From: a virus
DNA: 20,629 nucleotides
Virus record (IMG/VR): IMGVR_UViG_3300027777_000188
Location: 1 to 20,629 of that record
Direction: 5' to 3' (one strand)
Positions 8,531-15,530 of the stretch are shown one piece after another. The stretch's first letter is position 1. The number at the start of each line of letters is the position of its first letter. The notes below the pieces were generated by a model. That model was not told the origin of the DNA, made no database searches, and worked only from the letters and a program-made list of their open reading frames with translations. Both the position numbers and the translations under genes were made by a program.

Positions 8531-9256
8531 ATGGCTTTACCAAAAATTGATGTACCAACATACGATATTACATTACCAGTTTCAAAGAAAGAGATTCGAT
8601 ACAGACCTTTTCTTGTGAAAGAACAAAGAAATCTATTGATGGCCATGGAATCAGATGATTCTTCGGCCGCTCATTCGGCTATTCGTGACATTCTTTATAA
8701 TTGTACCTTGACTGAAGGTATTGATATTGAAAAGTTACCTATTGTTGACGTTGAATTCTATTTTATTAACCTCAGAGCAAAATCTGTTGGTGAAGTTATT
8801 GATTCAAAGTATCGTTGTAATAATGTTGTAGATGAAAAAGAATGTAACAATCTGATGGAGTCAAATCTGAATTTGCTAAATGTCAAGGTTGAAATTGATG
8901 AAAAAATTTCACCGGAGATTCAACTGACCGACAAATTAATGATTAAGATGAAATACCCTGAGTTTGGTATCGTTAAAGATTCTATTAATATGGAAAGTGA
9001 TACTGATATTACTTTTAATATGCTGGCTCAAAGTATTGAATACATCTATGATGGTGAACAATTCTACTATGGACATGAAACACCAATTGCTGAGATGGTA
9101 CAGTTTGTTGAAGGCATGAACCAAGAACAATTTATGAAGATTGAAGAATTCTTTAATAACTTACCAAAGTTAAAAGAGAAAGTTGAAATGACTTGTTCCA
9201 AATGTGGTTTTCATCATGTGATTAATGTGGAGGGTCTAGAAAGTTTTTTCGGATAA
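8531..9256 (+). CDS. gp26: gp26-like baseplate/tail assembly chaperone (zero-frame product)
   Basis: A 241-residue protein of the T4 gp26/gp51 family (baseplate hub assembly). The opening IDVPTYDITLPVSKKEIRYR and PFLVKEQRNLLMAM is the conserved part. Four cysteines (C96, C105, and C222-x-x-C225 in MTCSKCGFHH) could bind zinc. The last codons before the stop read GAA AGT TTT TTC GGA TAA and contain a T-TTT-TTC slippery heptamer at 9244-9250; slipping back one base extends the protein (see the next entry). Position between a tube protein and large tail proteins corresponds to the tail assembly chaperone of lambda (G and G-T). AAGGAG lies six bases before the ATG. Confidence 0.85.
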   Translation: MALPKIDVPTYDITLPVSKKEIRYRPFLVKEQRNLLMAMESDDSSAAHSAIRDILYNCTLTEGIDIEKLPIVDVEFYFINLRAKSVGEVIDSKYRCNNVVDEKECNNLMESNLNLLNVKVEIDEKISPEIQLTDKLMIKMKYPEFGIVKDSINMESDTDITFNMLAQSIEYIYDGEQFYYGHETPIAEMVQFVEGMNQEQFMKIEEFFNNLPKLKEKVEMTCSKCGFHHVINVEGLESFFG

Positions 9257-9438
9257 CCTTTCGCCATGATGATTTAAAGAATTATTATAAAACTAATTTT
9301 TCTTTGATGCAACACCATAAGTACAGTTTGACAGAACTAGACAATATGATGCCATGGGAAAGGGACATATATGTTGCAATGCTGATACAGTATATTGAGG
9401 AAGAGAACCAGAAGATAAAAGAAAAACTAAGAAAGTAA
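8531..9438 (+). CDS. gp26 -1 frameshift extension product (G-T-like chaperone)
   Basis: Joining 8531-9250 with 9250-9438 through a -1 slip on TTTTTTC adds 62 residues to the first 240, giving 302 aa. The added reading frame starts RITFRHDDLKNYYKTNFSLM and continues QHHKYSLTELDNMMPWERDI, then YVAMLIQYIEEENQK, a pattern typical of the T domain of phage tail assembly chaperones. The extension has no ATG near its beginning and no ribosome binding site of its own, and it fills the gap exactly up to two bases before the next gene. An independent start at an internal ATG (9307 or 9349) is possible but would drop the conserved part. Confidence 0.75.
9244..9250 (+). other. Programmed -1 ribosomal slippery heptamer TTTTTTC
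   Basis: In the gp26 frame the codons TTT-TTC (9245-9250) are preceded by T, forming X-XXY-YYZ with U-UUU-UUC, a classical -1 slip sequence. The zero-frame stop follows one codon later. The -1 frame stays open for 62 codons with a recognisable chaperone tail. Confidence 0.75.
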
Positions 9439-9439
9439 A

Positions 9440-10867
9440 ATGGCAAAACCTTCAGACGATACAAAGAAAACAGCCAGCTCGATGTTTAGTCGTGTTGGTA
9501 AATCTGCTTTTGGTGGTGCCAAGAAGGTGGCTTCCTCTGTCGGAAAATTATTCACTAAGAAACCAGAAAATGTTATACCACATCTTTCAGGTCCGACCGA
9601 AACTCTAGGTGAAATCTTCAAGATGATGAAGCTTATGGATGAGGATCGTAAAGCCGCACAAGAAATGGCAAGTTCTCATGTTGAAGAACAGAAACACGAA
9701 AAAGACAGACGCAATAATGAAATCATTAAGGCGTTAACCGCTCGCAAGCCACCAAAACCACCAAAAGTAAAAAAAGAAAAGAAGGTTGAGGAGAAGAAGG
9801 TTGAAGAAAAGAAGCCTGAAGAAAAGAAGGTTGAGGAAAAGAAACCACCAGAGAAAAAGGTTGAAGAAAAGAAACCAAAAGAATCAGCTGAAAAAGTAAA
9901 AGAAGAAAAGAAGTCAAAAGAAACAGTTGACAAGGTCAAAAAAGAAGAAGATAAAAAGGCAAAAGAAACCGCTGATAAGGCCAAACAAGAAGAAGCTAAA
10001 AAACCAAAAGAACCAGCAAAACCAACTGCAAAAAAAGAAGAAAGGCCTACGCCAGTAATACCATCAGGTGGTAATGTAGCAAAGGCCACATTAATTGCTG
10101 CATTGGCATCAGAAGGTTATTCTCAAACAGCACAGGCAAATATTCTTGCGAATGTAAAAGAAGAAAGTAACTTTATACCACAAACTGAAAATTTGGGAAG
10201 ATATACAGGTAAAAATTTATTTTCGATGTATGGTGGACCAGAAGTTAAACAAACTAAAAGTGGCAGACCATTAAATGCTGCAGGTAATATTATTAGATTT
10301 CAATCAATTGAAGAAGCTAATGCTTTGGTGAAACAAGGTCCCGCAGCCGTAGCAGAAGTGATATATGGCGGCAGAATGGGTAACAAAGAACCTGGAGATG
10401 CTTACAAATATATTGGTCGTGGTTTTATACAGTTAACAGGTAGAGAAAATTACGAAAAAGTCGGTAAGCTGATTGGTGTGGATTTAGTTAATAATCCAGA
10501 ATTGGCAAACGATCCAAAAATTGCAGCAAAAATTGTACCGGCTTTCTTTAAAGTTGGTGGTAAAAAACCAAAAGATTTGGAAGATATTGATAAAGCAATA
10601 TCTGCTGTTGGTTCTGCTAGTGAAAAATCTAGAATAGAAAGAAGAAAATTATCTCAAGACTATCAGAAGAATGGTTTTGGAGACCAATTAGATGAATCAT
10701 CAAAAACAAATGCTGATGGCAAAAAAGAACTTAATGCTCAACAAGCACAAAGTCAACAGAACATAAATGTGATTAATCAGAATACAAATCAAACTGAACA
10801 AAAAATGCCAGACAAACCAACTGACACAAATCCATTACTTGCAAAAGTTAAAGGTCAAGCAAAATGA
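9440..10867 (+). CDS. Virion-associated tail protein with GH19-type peptidoglycan hydrolase domain
   Basis: A 475-residue protein in three parts. Residues 1-100 are basic and helical, ending in a coiled-coil-like segment EEQKHEKDRRNNEIIKAL (82-99). Residues 101-210 are a Lys/Glu/Pro low-complexity linker with repeated KKVEEKK and KKPEEKK units. Residues about 218-400 are a GH19 (chitinase-like lysozyme) domain, with a probable catalytic Glu at 241 or 242 in NVKEESNF and the family motif RGFIQLTGRENYEK from R327. The C-terminus is Gln/Asn-rich. There is no signal peptide, and the gene lies among tail genes, so this is more likely a virion enzyme that opens the cell wall during DNA entry than a lysis endolysin. 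By position it could also be a tape-measure-type or hub component. TAA-A-ATG spacing couples it to the frameshift product. Confidence 0.75.
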   Translation: MAKPSDDTKKTASSMFSRVGKSAFGGAKKVASSVGKLFTKKPENVIPHLSGPTETLGEIFKMMKLMDEDRKAAQEMASSHVEEQKHEKDRRNNEIIKALTARKPPKPPKVKKEKKVEEKKVEEKKPEEKKVEEKKPPEKKVEEKKPKESAEKVKEEKKSKETVDKVKKEEDKKAKETADKAKQEEAKKPKEPAKPTAKKEERPTPVIPSGGNVAKATLIAALASEGYSQTAQANILANVKEESNFIPQTENLGRYTGKNLFSMYGGPEVKQTKSGRPLNAAGNIIRFQSIEEANALVKQGPAAVAEVIYGGRMGNKEPGDAYKYIGRGFIQLTGRENYEKVGKLIGVDLVNNPELANDPKIAAKIVPAFFKVGGKKPKDLEDIDKAISAVGSASEKSRIERRKLSQDYQKNGFGDQLDESSKTNADGKKELNAQQAQSQQNINVINQNTNQTEQKMPDKPTDTNPLLAKVKGQAK

Positions 10868-12240
10868 ATGATAAATTAACGTATCAACAAGCCAAGAGAT
10901 TAAGAGAACAATCTCTTACATCTGTTTTCTCTGACCAACTCATTATGGGTGAAGGTTATGGTTCTGCCATTGGTAAAGCCATATCATTAAAGACAAAAGC
11001 AAAGATAACTGGTATCAAACAGAAATTTGATCCACTCAATATTGCTAAGATTCTTACTGGTGGTTCTCGTTTAGGTCCTGCTATTGTTGGTAAGATGTTA
11101 GGTCGTTCCAGAAAAGATATTGAATTCTTTGCCGGTCGTGCTAGACCTGTAACAAGCCGACAAAAAAGAATTGGTGCATTACCGGGTAGTGGTGAAGATA
11201 CTACAGGAATGTCAGTAGTTCTGGATGATATATTAACATTCTTACGCAAGAGCCATGATGATGATATGATTCTGAGAGAGAAGGAGAACAATCTACGAGA
11301 AGGCGAAAAACATGAAGATGAAAGACGCCACAAGAAATTAATAAAGGCCTTAGAAAAGGTTGGACTAGGCGGTACTGCCAGTAAGGTTAAATCTGATAAA
11401 CCAGGTTTCTTTGATGGTATATTTGATTCTATCAAAAAGTTTGTTCAAGACATGATAGATAAAGCCATGTTAGCACTTGATTGGATAAAGGATTTGAAAG
11501 CATTTGCTGGTAGTGGATTGTTTAAGATTATGTCCGGTTTATTAAGATTAGCAGGACCAGTTGCTATTGCTGCACTTATTGCTTTTGCTGCCAAAGAAGC
11601 TGTTGAAGCTATTGGCCAAAAACAAATTGACACAGCAAAAGACCTATTAGAACGAAACAAGAACCGAGAATCATTAACTGAAGATGAAAAGATAATACTG
11701 GATGCTGAGATTAAGGCTGCAGGTGGTTTAAAGAAATTAAACCAAGTTATGGAAACAGCAAACGCTGTGCCTATAGAACAAAGACAGATAGAAGCTAGAC
11801 CAGATACTACTGGTGGTAAAAATGCTCAACGGGCAAAAAATTGGGATATGAAGTTTGGTGCAACACATAATCCAGATGGAACACCAAAGGCATTAGGTTA
11901 TGTGAGTGATGCTGAGCAAATTGCCAGTATGAATAAAGCTAGTAATGATACGAGTGTTAATGATGCTGAGATGAAAAAACTTCAGCGACAAAATGTTACA
12001 ACACCTCCGCCACCAGCAGCAACACCACCTGCTTCGGCTGCCGTTTCTTCAATGTCTACCGAAAATCAAAATCTGAATATGCAGGCGGCTTCAAAATCTA
12101 TGACAGTACCAAAAACAAATACAAATGTTGTCAATAACAATAATAAGGTTGCACCAAAGCCAAGAGCACCTATTATTGCTGTTCGTAATACCGAACCTAC
12201 CTTTATGCAGGCAATATACAATTCAACGAGAGTTGTTTAG
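10864..12240 (+). CDS. Tail structural protein, candidate tape measure or hub component
   Basis: A 458-residue protein overlapping the previous gene by ATGA. Residues about 128-165 form a charged helix whose end, EKHEDERRHKKLIKAL (148-163), closely matches residues 83-99 of the upstream GH19 protein. A hydrophobic stretch follows at about 219-244 (LFKIMSGLLRLAGPVAIAAL), then a helical region, a Pro/Ala linker near 380 and an Asn/Gln-rich tail. Charged coiled coil plus one membrane-like segment downstream of the tail assembly chaperone suggests a short tape-measure or lumen protein that enters the host membrane. Tape measures usually carry longer helical stretches, so this is inference. Last gene of the rightward block. 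Confidence 0.6.
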   Translation: MNDKLTYQQAKRLREQSLTSVFSDQLIMGEGYGSAIGKAISLKTKAKITGIKQKFDPLNIAKILTGGSRLGPAIVGKMLGRSRKDIEFFAGRARPVTSRQKRIGALPGSGEDTTGMSVVLDDILTFLRKSHDDDMILREKENNLREGEKHEDERRHKKLIKALEKVGLGGTASKVKSDKPGFFDGIFDSIKKFVQDMIDKAMLALDWIKDLKAFAGSGLFKIMSGLLRLAGPVAIAALIAFAAKEAVEAIGQKQIDTAKDLLERNKNRESLTEDEKIILDAEIKAAGGLKKLNQVMETANAVPIEQRQIEARPDTTGGKNAQRAKNWDMKFGATHNPDGTPKALGYVSDAEQIASMNKASNDTSVNDAEMKKLQRQNVTTPPPPAATPPASAAVSSMSTENQNLNMQAASKSMTVPKTNTNVVNNNNKVAPKPRAPIIAVRNTEPTFMQAIYNSTRVV

Positions 12241-12245
12241 CGCAA

Positions 12246-12270
12246 GAAAAACCCCACACTAGGTGGGGCA
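12246..12270 (-). terminator. Intrinsic terminator of the gp32 operon
   Basis: Arms 12252-12257 (ccccac) and 12263-12268 (gtgggg) form a perfect 6-bp GC-rich stem with a 5-base loop. On the minus strand the stem is followed by TTTTT, a standard rho-independent terminator about 30 bases after the gp32 stop. On the plus strand no T run follows, so it would stop rightward transcription poorly. Confidence 0.82.
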
Positions 12271-12297
12271 AAACACTTCAGGAAAAGTGAAAATGTT

Positions 12298-13170
12298 TTA
12301 ATCTTCAGCTAACTTAGAGAAGTAAGCCAAATCTTCATCTGTCTCATCTTCTGAGATATCTGCTGTTACTGCCTTCTTAGGTGCAGCCTTCAGAGTTTCC
12401 ACAGTAGTCTTAGGTACATCAGTAGCACCCAACACTTTATCTAGACGAGCCTTCAAGTCATCATATGATTTGAATTCTTTGTCAGCAGTCAACGCTGTAA
12501 GCGAATGCTGTGATTTCCAAATCTTTTCTAATTCATCATCATCTTCCAACAATGCAGTAGATGACATGAACTCTGACTTATCATAGTTCTGATAACCAGC
12601 AACTTTAGTAATCTTCAATTTGAAGTTAGCACCTTTCCACATATCAAATGGATTGATTGCTACTTCATCTTCAAAAGATGGATTCATTGCACCAGTAACC
12701 TTTTCGAAAATCTTGGCACCAAACTTGAACAATTTAACTTGTCCTTCGTTCTCTGGATGCTTAGGATCACTTACGATATACACGTTAGCAATGTATGAGA
12801 GTTTACGCTTTTGTTTGCGTACAATCTCTTTGTTGGCTTCGATGCCAGAGTTCCACAATTTGTTGTTGTGTTCACATACTGGACATTGTTGACCTTTAGT
12901 AGTCAAACAATTATCGATTAACCAACCACCTGGACCCTGAAATCCATGACCAAAGATTTTAGCCCAAGGAAGACCATCATCACCATCAACTGCAGCTGCA
13001 GGTAGAAAACGAATAACGGCAAGGCCATTACCAGCTTTATCTACTTCTGGTTTCCAGTAATTGTCTTTGTCGGATTTACCACCTTCTGATGAGCTTGAGA
13101 GTTGCTCGATGGCTTTAGTGAGTTTGTCCAGATTGCCTGAACTCTTTTTTAGTTTTGAAAAATCTGTCAT
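12298..13170 (-). CDS. gp32: Single-stranded DNA-binding protein gp32
   Basis: A 290-residue protein (T4 gp32 is 301 aa) with the three-part gp32 layout. The N-terminal segment MTDFSKLKKSSGNLDKLTKA is basic, for cooperative self-interaction. The core contains YWKPEVDKAGNGLAVIRFLP and a zinc site: H75 in IFGHGF, C88, C96 and C99 in CPVC, matching the T4 His-Cys-Cys-Cys set. The C-terminal tail is acidic (DISEDETDEDLAYF), used to recruit partners such as gp59. It coats single-stranded DNA in replication and recombination. AAAGG lies nine bases before the ATG. A sigma70-like promoter overlapping a triple repeat lies just upstream, and gp59 and gp33 precede it, the same 33-59-32 cluster as in T4. 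Confidence 0.97.
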   Translation of the reverse strand: MTDFSKLKKSSGNLDKLTKAIEQLSSSSEGGKSDKDNYWKPEVDKAGNGLAVIRFLPAAAVDGDDGLPWAKIFGHGFQGPGGWLIDNCLTTKGQQCPVCEHNNKLWNSGIEANKEIVRKQKRKLSYIANVYIVSDPKHPENEGQVKLFKFGAKIFEKVTGAMNPSFEDEVAINPFDMWKGANFKLKITKVAGYQNYDKSEFMSSTALLEDDDELEKIWKSQHSLTALTADKEFKSYDDLKARLDKVLGATDVPKTTVETLKAAPKKAVTADISEDETDEDLAYFSKLAED

Positions 13171-13187
13171 GATTTTTACCTTTCTAG

Positions 13188-13219
13188 TATAAACGGAATA
13201 TAACGGAGTATTAACGGAT
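13188..13219 (-). repeat. Triple CCGTTA-type direct repeat before gp32
   Basis: On the minus strand three near-copies follow each other: CCGTTAATACT, CCGTTATATT and CCGTTTATACT, at spacings of 11 and 10 bases, about 20 bases upstream of the gp32 ATG. T4 gp32 represses its own translation by binding a leader with an AT-rich unstructured stretch. These repeats could be the equivalent operator, or a protein-binding site on DNA since they overlap the promoter. Confidence 0.6.
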
Positions 13220-13225
13220 TGTCCA
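13197..13225 (-). promoter_or_regulatory. Sigma70-like promoter of gp32
   Basis: TGGACA (13225-13220), a 17-base spacer, then TATATT (13202-13197). The predicted transcription start near 13190 leaves a leader of about 20 nt that contains AAAGG. The repeats overlap the spacer and -10 region. Confidence 0.5.
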
Positions 13226-13247
13226 CATTATTCATAATATGGATTAT

Positions 13248-13868
13248 TTAGGCGTGTTCTTTCAAACACTCCTTCAGTATTGTGGTAAACTTTGGTTTAT
13301 CATAATCAATAAATGGTGTATACTTTATAAACTTTAATCTCATGGAAGGCCATACGATTGTGTCAGCAATCTTTTTGTCCCACATAGGAAAGAAATTCAT
13401 AATGTCATTCAAAATAACCAAGGTTTCTACCGCAACACTACTATACATTACTTCTTTCAACAACGATGGATATTGTCCATCTTCAACCATCAACATTTGA
13501 TTTGGTGATTGTGCATCATTAAGTAGGTGTATTATATCTTGTTCAAAGCGATATGTCAAGCTCTGGTTTCTTTTTTGCCACTTCTTATAGGTTTCTTCAC
13601 CATCTAGGTTATTAATGTCACCAATCCAGTTGACATCTTTTTCTAGGAGGTTTGACACATAGAAGTTCTTTAATTCTTCCAGTCGGTACTTACGGGATAA
13701 TTTATAGAAAGAATATTTGTCCTTTCTGTTGGCAAAATTATCGGCAGTAACATTGGACTTTCCGTGGTAACGAATATAATCGTAAGAATCAGTAGTAAAA
13801 TGAAGTTTAAGCGCATTGAACATGGCAAAGGCCGAGAAGCCAGAGCCTTCCTCAAAGTTGAAAATCAT
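13248..13868 (-). CDS. gp59: DNA helicase loader gp59
   Basis: A 206-residue protein (T4 gp59 is 217 aa) with recognisable family segments: an N-terminal GFSAFAMFNALKLHFTTDSY, then DYIRYHGKSNVTADNFANRK, and RKYRLEELKNFYVSNLLEK. gp59 binds fork DNA and gp32 and loads the gp41 helicase. The ATG overlaps the gp33 stop (ATATGA), so translation is coupled. The stop is followed by CCTAAATAATCC. It lies directly upstream of gp32, its physical partner. I see no unusual features. Confidence 0.93.
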   Translation of the reverse strand: MIFNFEEGSGFSAFAMFNALKLHFTTDSYDYIRYHGKSNVTADNFANRKDKYSFYKLSRKYRLEELKNFYVSNLLEKDVNWIGDINNLDGEETYKKWQKRNQSLTYRFEQDIIHLLNDAQSPNQMLMVEDGQYPSLLKEVMYSSVAVETLVILNDIMNFFPMWDKKIADTIVWPSMRLKFIKYTPFIDYDKPKFTTILKECLKEHA

Positions 13869-14086
13869 ATGGGTAGTTTAGAACTCTTTTTCAATAAGTT
13901 GAGTTCTTGTGCTTCTTCACGCAGTTTAGCCTTTAAGGCAGATGAAACTAATGTAGATGCTACATCAATCTCCATACCTGTTTGTTCACAGTAACCAACA
14001 ATAGCATCCATGATTGAAAGATTTTCTTCTTCAGCCAGTTCCGCTATCTTGGTACTAAATTCACTTATTTCATTTTTTGTCGGCAT
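13865..14086 (-). CDS. gp33: Late transcription co-activator gp33
   Basis: I place the start at 14086 (MPTKNEISEFSTKIAELAEE), giving 73 residues, rather than at the earlier in-frame ATG at 14131. The later start sits one base after the preceding stop, has AAGAAG about six bases upstream, and avoids overlap with the hydrolase gene. The protein is small, acidic and helical, with SIMDAIVGYCEQTGMEIDVA and LVSSALKAKLREEAQELNLL, as in gp33 of T4-like phages. gp33 bridges the RNA polymerase beta flap to the sliding clamp during late transcription. Synteny 33-59-32 supports the call strongly. It is shorter than T4 gp33 (112 aa). Confidence 0.85.
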   Translation of the reverse strand: MPTKNEISEFSTKIAELAEEENLSIMDAIVGYCEQTGMEIDVASTLVSSALKAKLREEAQELNLLKKSSKLPI

Positions 14087-14087
14087 T

Positions 14088-14567
14088 TTAACTTCTTGTA
14101 TAGAATAGATGGTTTCCAATTTTAGCAACATACTTCAGTTTCCATGCCGGATTTACCGAGGTGTTATGATAGTACATTGAATTTGTTTTGTGTATTATAT
14201 CATGTAATACACCTTCTGTCAAGGCCTTTCTGGCAACAATCATACACTCTTCCCATGCATATTTGTTTCTGACAGGACCAACACGTTCACCAACCCAACT
14301 GAATTGATACGTTTGATTTATTTTTTGATATACAACTTCACAGACTGATTTTGGAAATTGTACCGAGTTGGCACGGTTCATAGTTACCTGTGCTACCGCC
14401 AATTTACCTTCAAAAGATTCACTTGCGGCTTCATAATATAGATTCTTAGCCATGCATAGAATTTGTTGACCTAGTTCACCTGATACTTCTTGTACCTCTG
14501 ATACTGGTTGTTGATGACCAACTACAGGTATTAAAGCAAATAATGTAATGAGAATGAATTTCTTCAT
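14088..14567 (-). CDS. Exported SleB-type cell wall hydrolase (putative endolysin)
   Basis: A 159-residue protein with an N-terminal signal sequence or signal anchor (MKKFILITLFALIPVVG, residues 1-17) and a Hydrolase_2/SleB domain. Family marks are LYYEAASESFEGKLAVAQ with the probable catalytic Glu46, VTMNR (61-65), QFSWVGERVG and the C-terminal SMYYHNTSVNPAW plus HLFYTRS. SleB-type enzymes cleave peptidoglycan glycan strands. The Sec signal means that it could reach the periplasm without a holin, as in signal-arrest-release endolysins, or act as a secreted muralytic protein. It lies in the gp33-gp59-gp32 operon, not a classical lysis cassette. AAGGAG six bases before the ATG is strong, and a C(UUCG)G hairpin stands just upstream. 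Confidence 0.85.
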   Translation of the reverse strand: MKKFILITLFALIPVVGHQQPVSEVQEVSGELGQQILCMAKNLYYEAASESFEGKLAVAQVTMNRANSVQFPKSVCEVVYQKINQTYQFSWVGERVGPVRNKYAWEECMIVARKALTEGVLHDIIHKTNSMYYHNTSVNPAWKLKYVAKIGNHLFYTRS

Positions 14568-14588
14568 TAATTCTCCTTGTGTGTGTTA

Positions 14589-14602
14589 GGGGCCGAAGCC
14601 CC
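14589..14602 (-). terminator. C(UUCG)G hairpin between the 92-aa gene and the hydrolase
   Basis: On the minus strand GGGGC-TTCG-GCCCC forms a 5-bp stem capped by the very stable UUCG tetraloop, as in many T4 terminators. It is followed by TAACACACAC rather than a T run, so it may attenuate transcription, or act as an RNA processing or stability element, rather than fully terminate. Confidence 0.55.
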
Positions 14603-14607
14603 AACCC

Positions 14608-14886
14608 TCAAGTAGTTTTTCTACTGACCTTTACTTCAGGTGCAGTAATAATATTAGACACAAAACCATTCAAGGTTTGAGCCTTGTTGATAATGTCTGA
14701 TTCTGAGGGGATTGTTGGCAATCCTGGATGTTCAGGTGGTGTCTCACCTTTATTCCTTGCCGTTTCACATTGCATATGCCAAGTCTCTTGTATTCGATTG
14801 GTTTCTGCGTGATATACATCATATAACATATCTCTAGCCATTTTTAAAAGTTCGAGACGGATTTCAAAGGGTGTCATGTTTGACAT
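14608..14886 (-). CDS. Small conserved protein of T4-like phages, function unknown
   Basis: A 92-residue protein beginning MSNMTPFEIRLELLKMARDM, with a later PTIPSESDIINKAQTLNGFV. I recall similar short proteins (MTPFEIRLE...LKMA..., then a PSE-D-I-KA-LN-FV segment) as conserved hypotheticals near replication genes of aquatic T4-like phages, but no function is known to me. It looks mainly helical, with a Pro-rich middle (GETPPEHPGLP). AGGAG nine bases before the ATG gives a good start; a second ATG at codon 4 is possible. No membrane segment. It follows an 80-base gap that holds a weak hairpin and a CTAAATA motif. Confidence 0.8.
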   Translation of the reverse strand: MSNMTPFEIRLELLKMARDMLYDVYHAETNRIQETWHMQCETARNKGETPPEHPGLPTIPSESDIINKAQTLNGFVSNIITAPEVKVSRKTT

Positions 14887-14930
14887 AGTTTTCTCCTGTG
14901 TTGTGATAAGTGTGTTAGTGGATTATTTGA

Positions 14931-14961
14931 ATGGGTCCCACCGAACCCATATACTTATTTA
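14931..14961 (-). promoter_or_regulatory. Intergenic element: candidate late promoter CTAAATA and small inverted repeat
   Basis: CTAAATA (around 14961-14955, minus strand) lies about 70 bases upstream of the 92-aa gene and could be a phage late promoter. Arms ATGGGT (14950-14945) and ACCCAT (14936-14931) form a 6-bp stem, possibly a terminator for the barrel gene, though no T run follows. Both calls are weak. Confidence 0.3.
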
Positions 14962-14966
14962 GGCTA

Positions 14967-15503
14967 TTAGAAACCTACTGTGTATGCTACAGCAACAACT
15001 TTCTGATTGCTGTCACCTTGAACACGGTCATACTTCACTGCAATAGCATCGTTCTTATTCAAAGCATAAGACACAGCATAACGCATTGTATGTGTTTGGT
15101 CGCCATTTGTACTTTGAAATGCACTACGGAAACGGTAACCAACCTTAGCAGTCAAACCAGCACCGATTGGTGCAGTAAAACCTGGTTCTACTGAGTAGTA
15201 GTTGAAGTCGGCTGTATTACTATATTTTTGACCAATAGCAGTACGAGCATACAATCCAACTGGACCTGATACTGTTGCGCCAGCTTCTAAGCGAGTGCTC
15301 AAAGCATTTGTGCCTTCAGTTTGTGCATTTGCGAAAGATACATCACCAGCAAAATTGCCGAAATCTTTCTTAACACCCAAAACATATTGTTGTTGTGCAG
15401 CTGCACCTGCGTTGTTGATACGTTGACCTTCAACAGTAACGGTATCACCAGCATATGCTGATACACTTAATGCAACCAAAGTTGCGATTGCTAATTTCTT
15501 CAT
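14967..15503 (-). CDS. Outer-membrane beta-barrel protein with signal peptide
   Basis: A 178-residue protein. Residues 1-18 (MKKLAIATLVALSVSAYA) are a textbook signal peptide with an AYA cleavage site, leaving a mature chain of about 160 residues. The rest alternates polar and hydrophobic residues in strands typical of an 8-stranded porin-like barrel (LSTRLEAGATVSGPVGLYAR; GLTAKVGYRFRSAF; AVSYALNKNDAIAVKYD) and ends with VAVAYTVGF, a terminal Phe of the kind recognised by the BAM complex. Such host-type barrel proteins are rare in T4-like phages. Known phage examples (lambda Lom, the PA-2 Lc porin) modify the host surface. The gene follows the tmRNA, with AAGGAG six bases before its ATG. Superinfection exclusion or surface change is inference. 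Confidence 0.8.
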   Translation of the reverse strand: MKKLAIATLVALSVSAYAGDTVTVEGQRINNAGAAAQQQYVLGVKKDFGNFAGDVSFANAQTEGTNALSTRLEAGATVSGPVGLYARTAIGQKYSNTADFNYYSVEPGFTAPIGAGLTAKVGYRFRSAFQSTNGDQTHTMRYAVSYALNKNDAIAVKYDRVQGDSNQKVVAVAYTVGF

Positions 15504-15530
15504 TAAAACTCCTTTTTATTTAAATAAAAT

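Noticed and set aside
9770-10030. KKVEEKK-coding repeats as a possible repeat array or CRISPR.
   Set aside because: They are in frame in a protein linker, imperfect, and without unique spacers.
9676-10089. A 137-aa minus-strand reading frame rich in Phe and Ser.
   Set aside because: It is the antisense of the Lys/Glu/Pro linker of the GH19 protein; low complexity keeps it open.
15515-15530. A 16-base palindrome TTTTATTTAAATAAAA before the barrel gene.
   Set aside because: Pure AT palindromes are common in such DNA; it is probably part of the T-rich tail after the hairpin and the AT-rich leader of the barrel gene.
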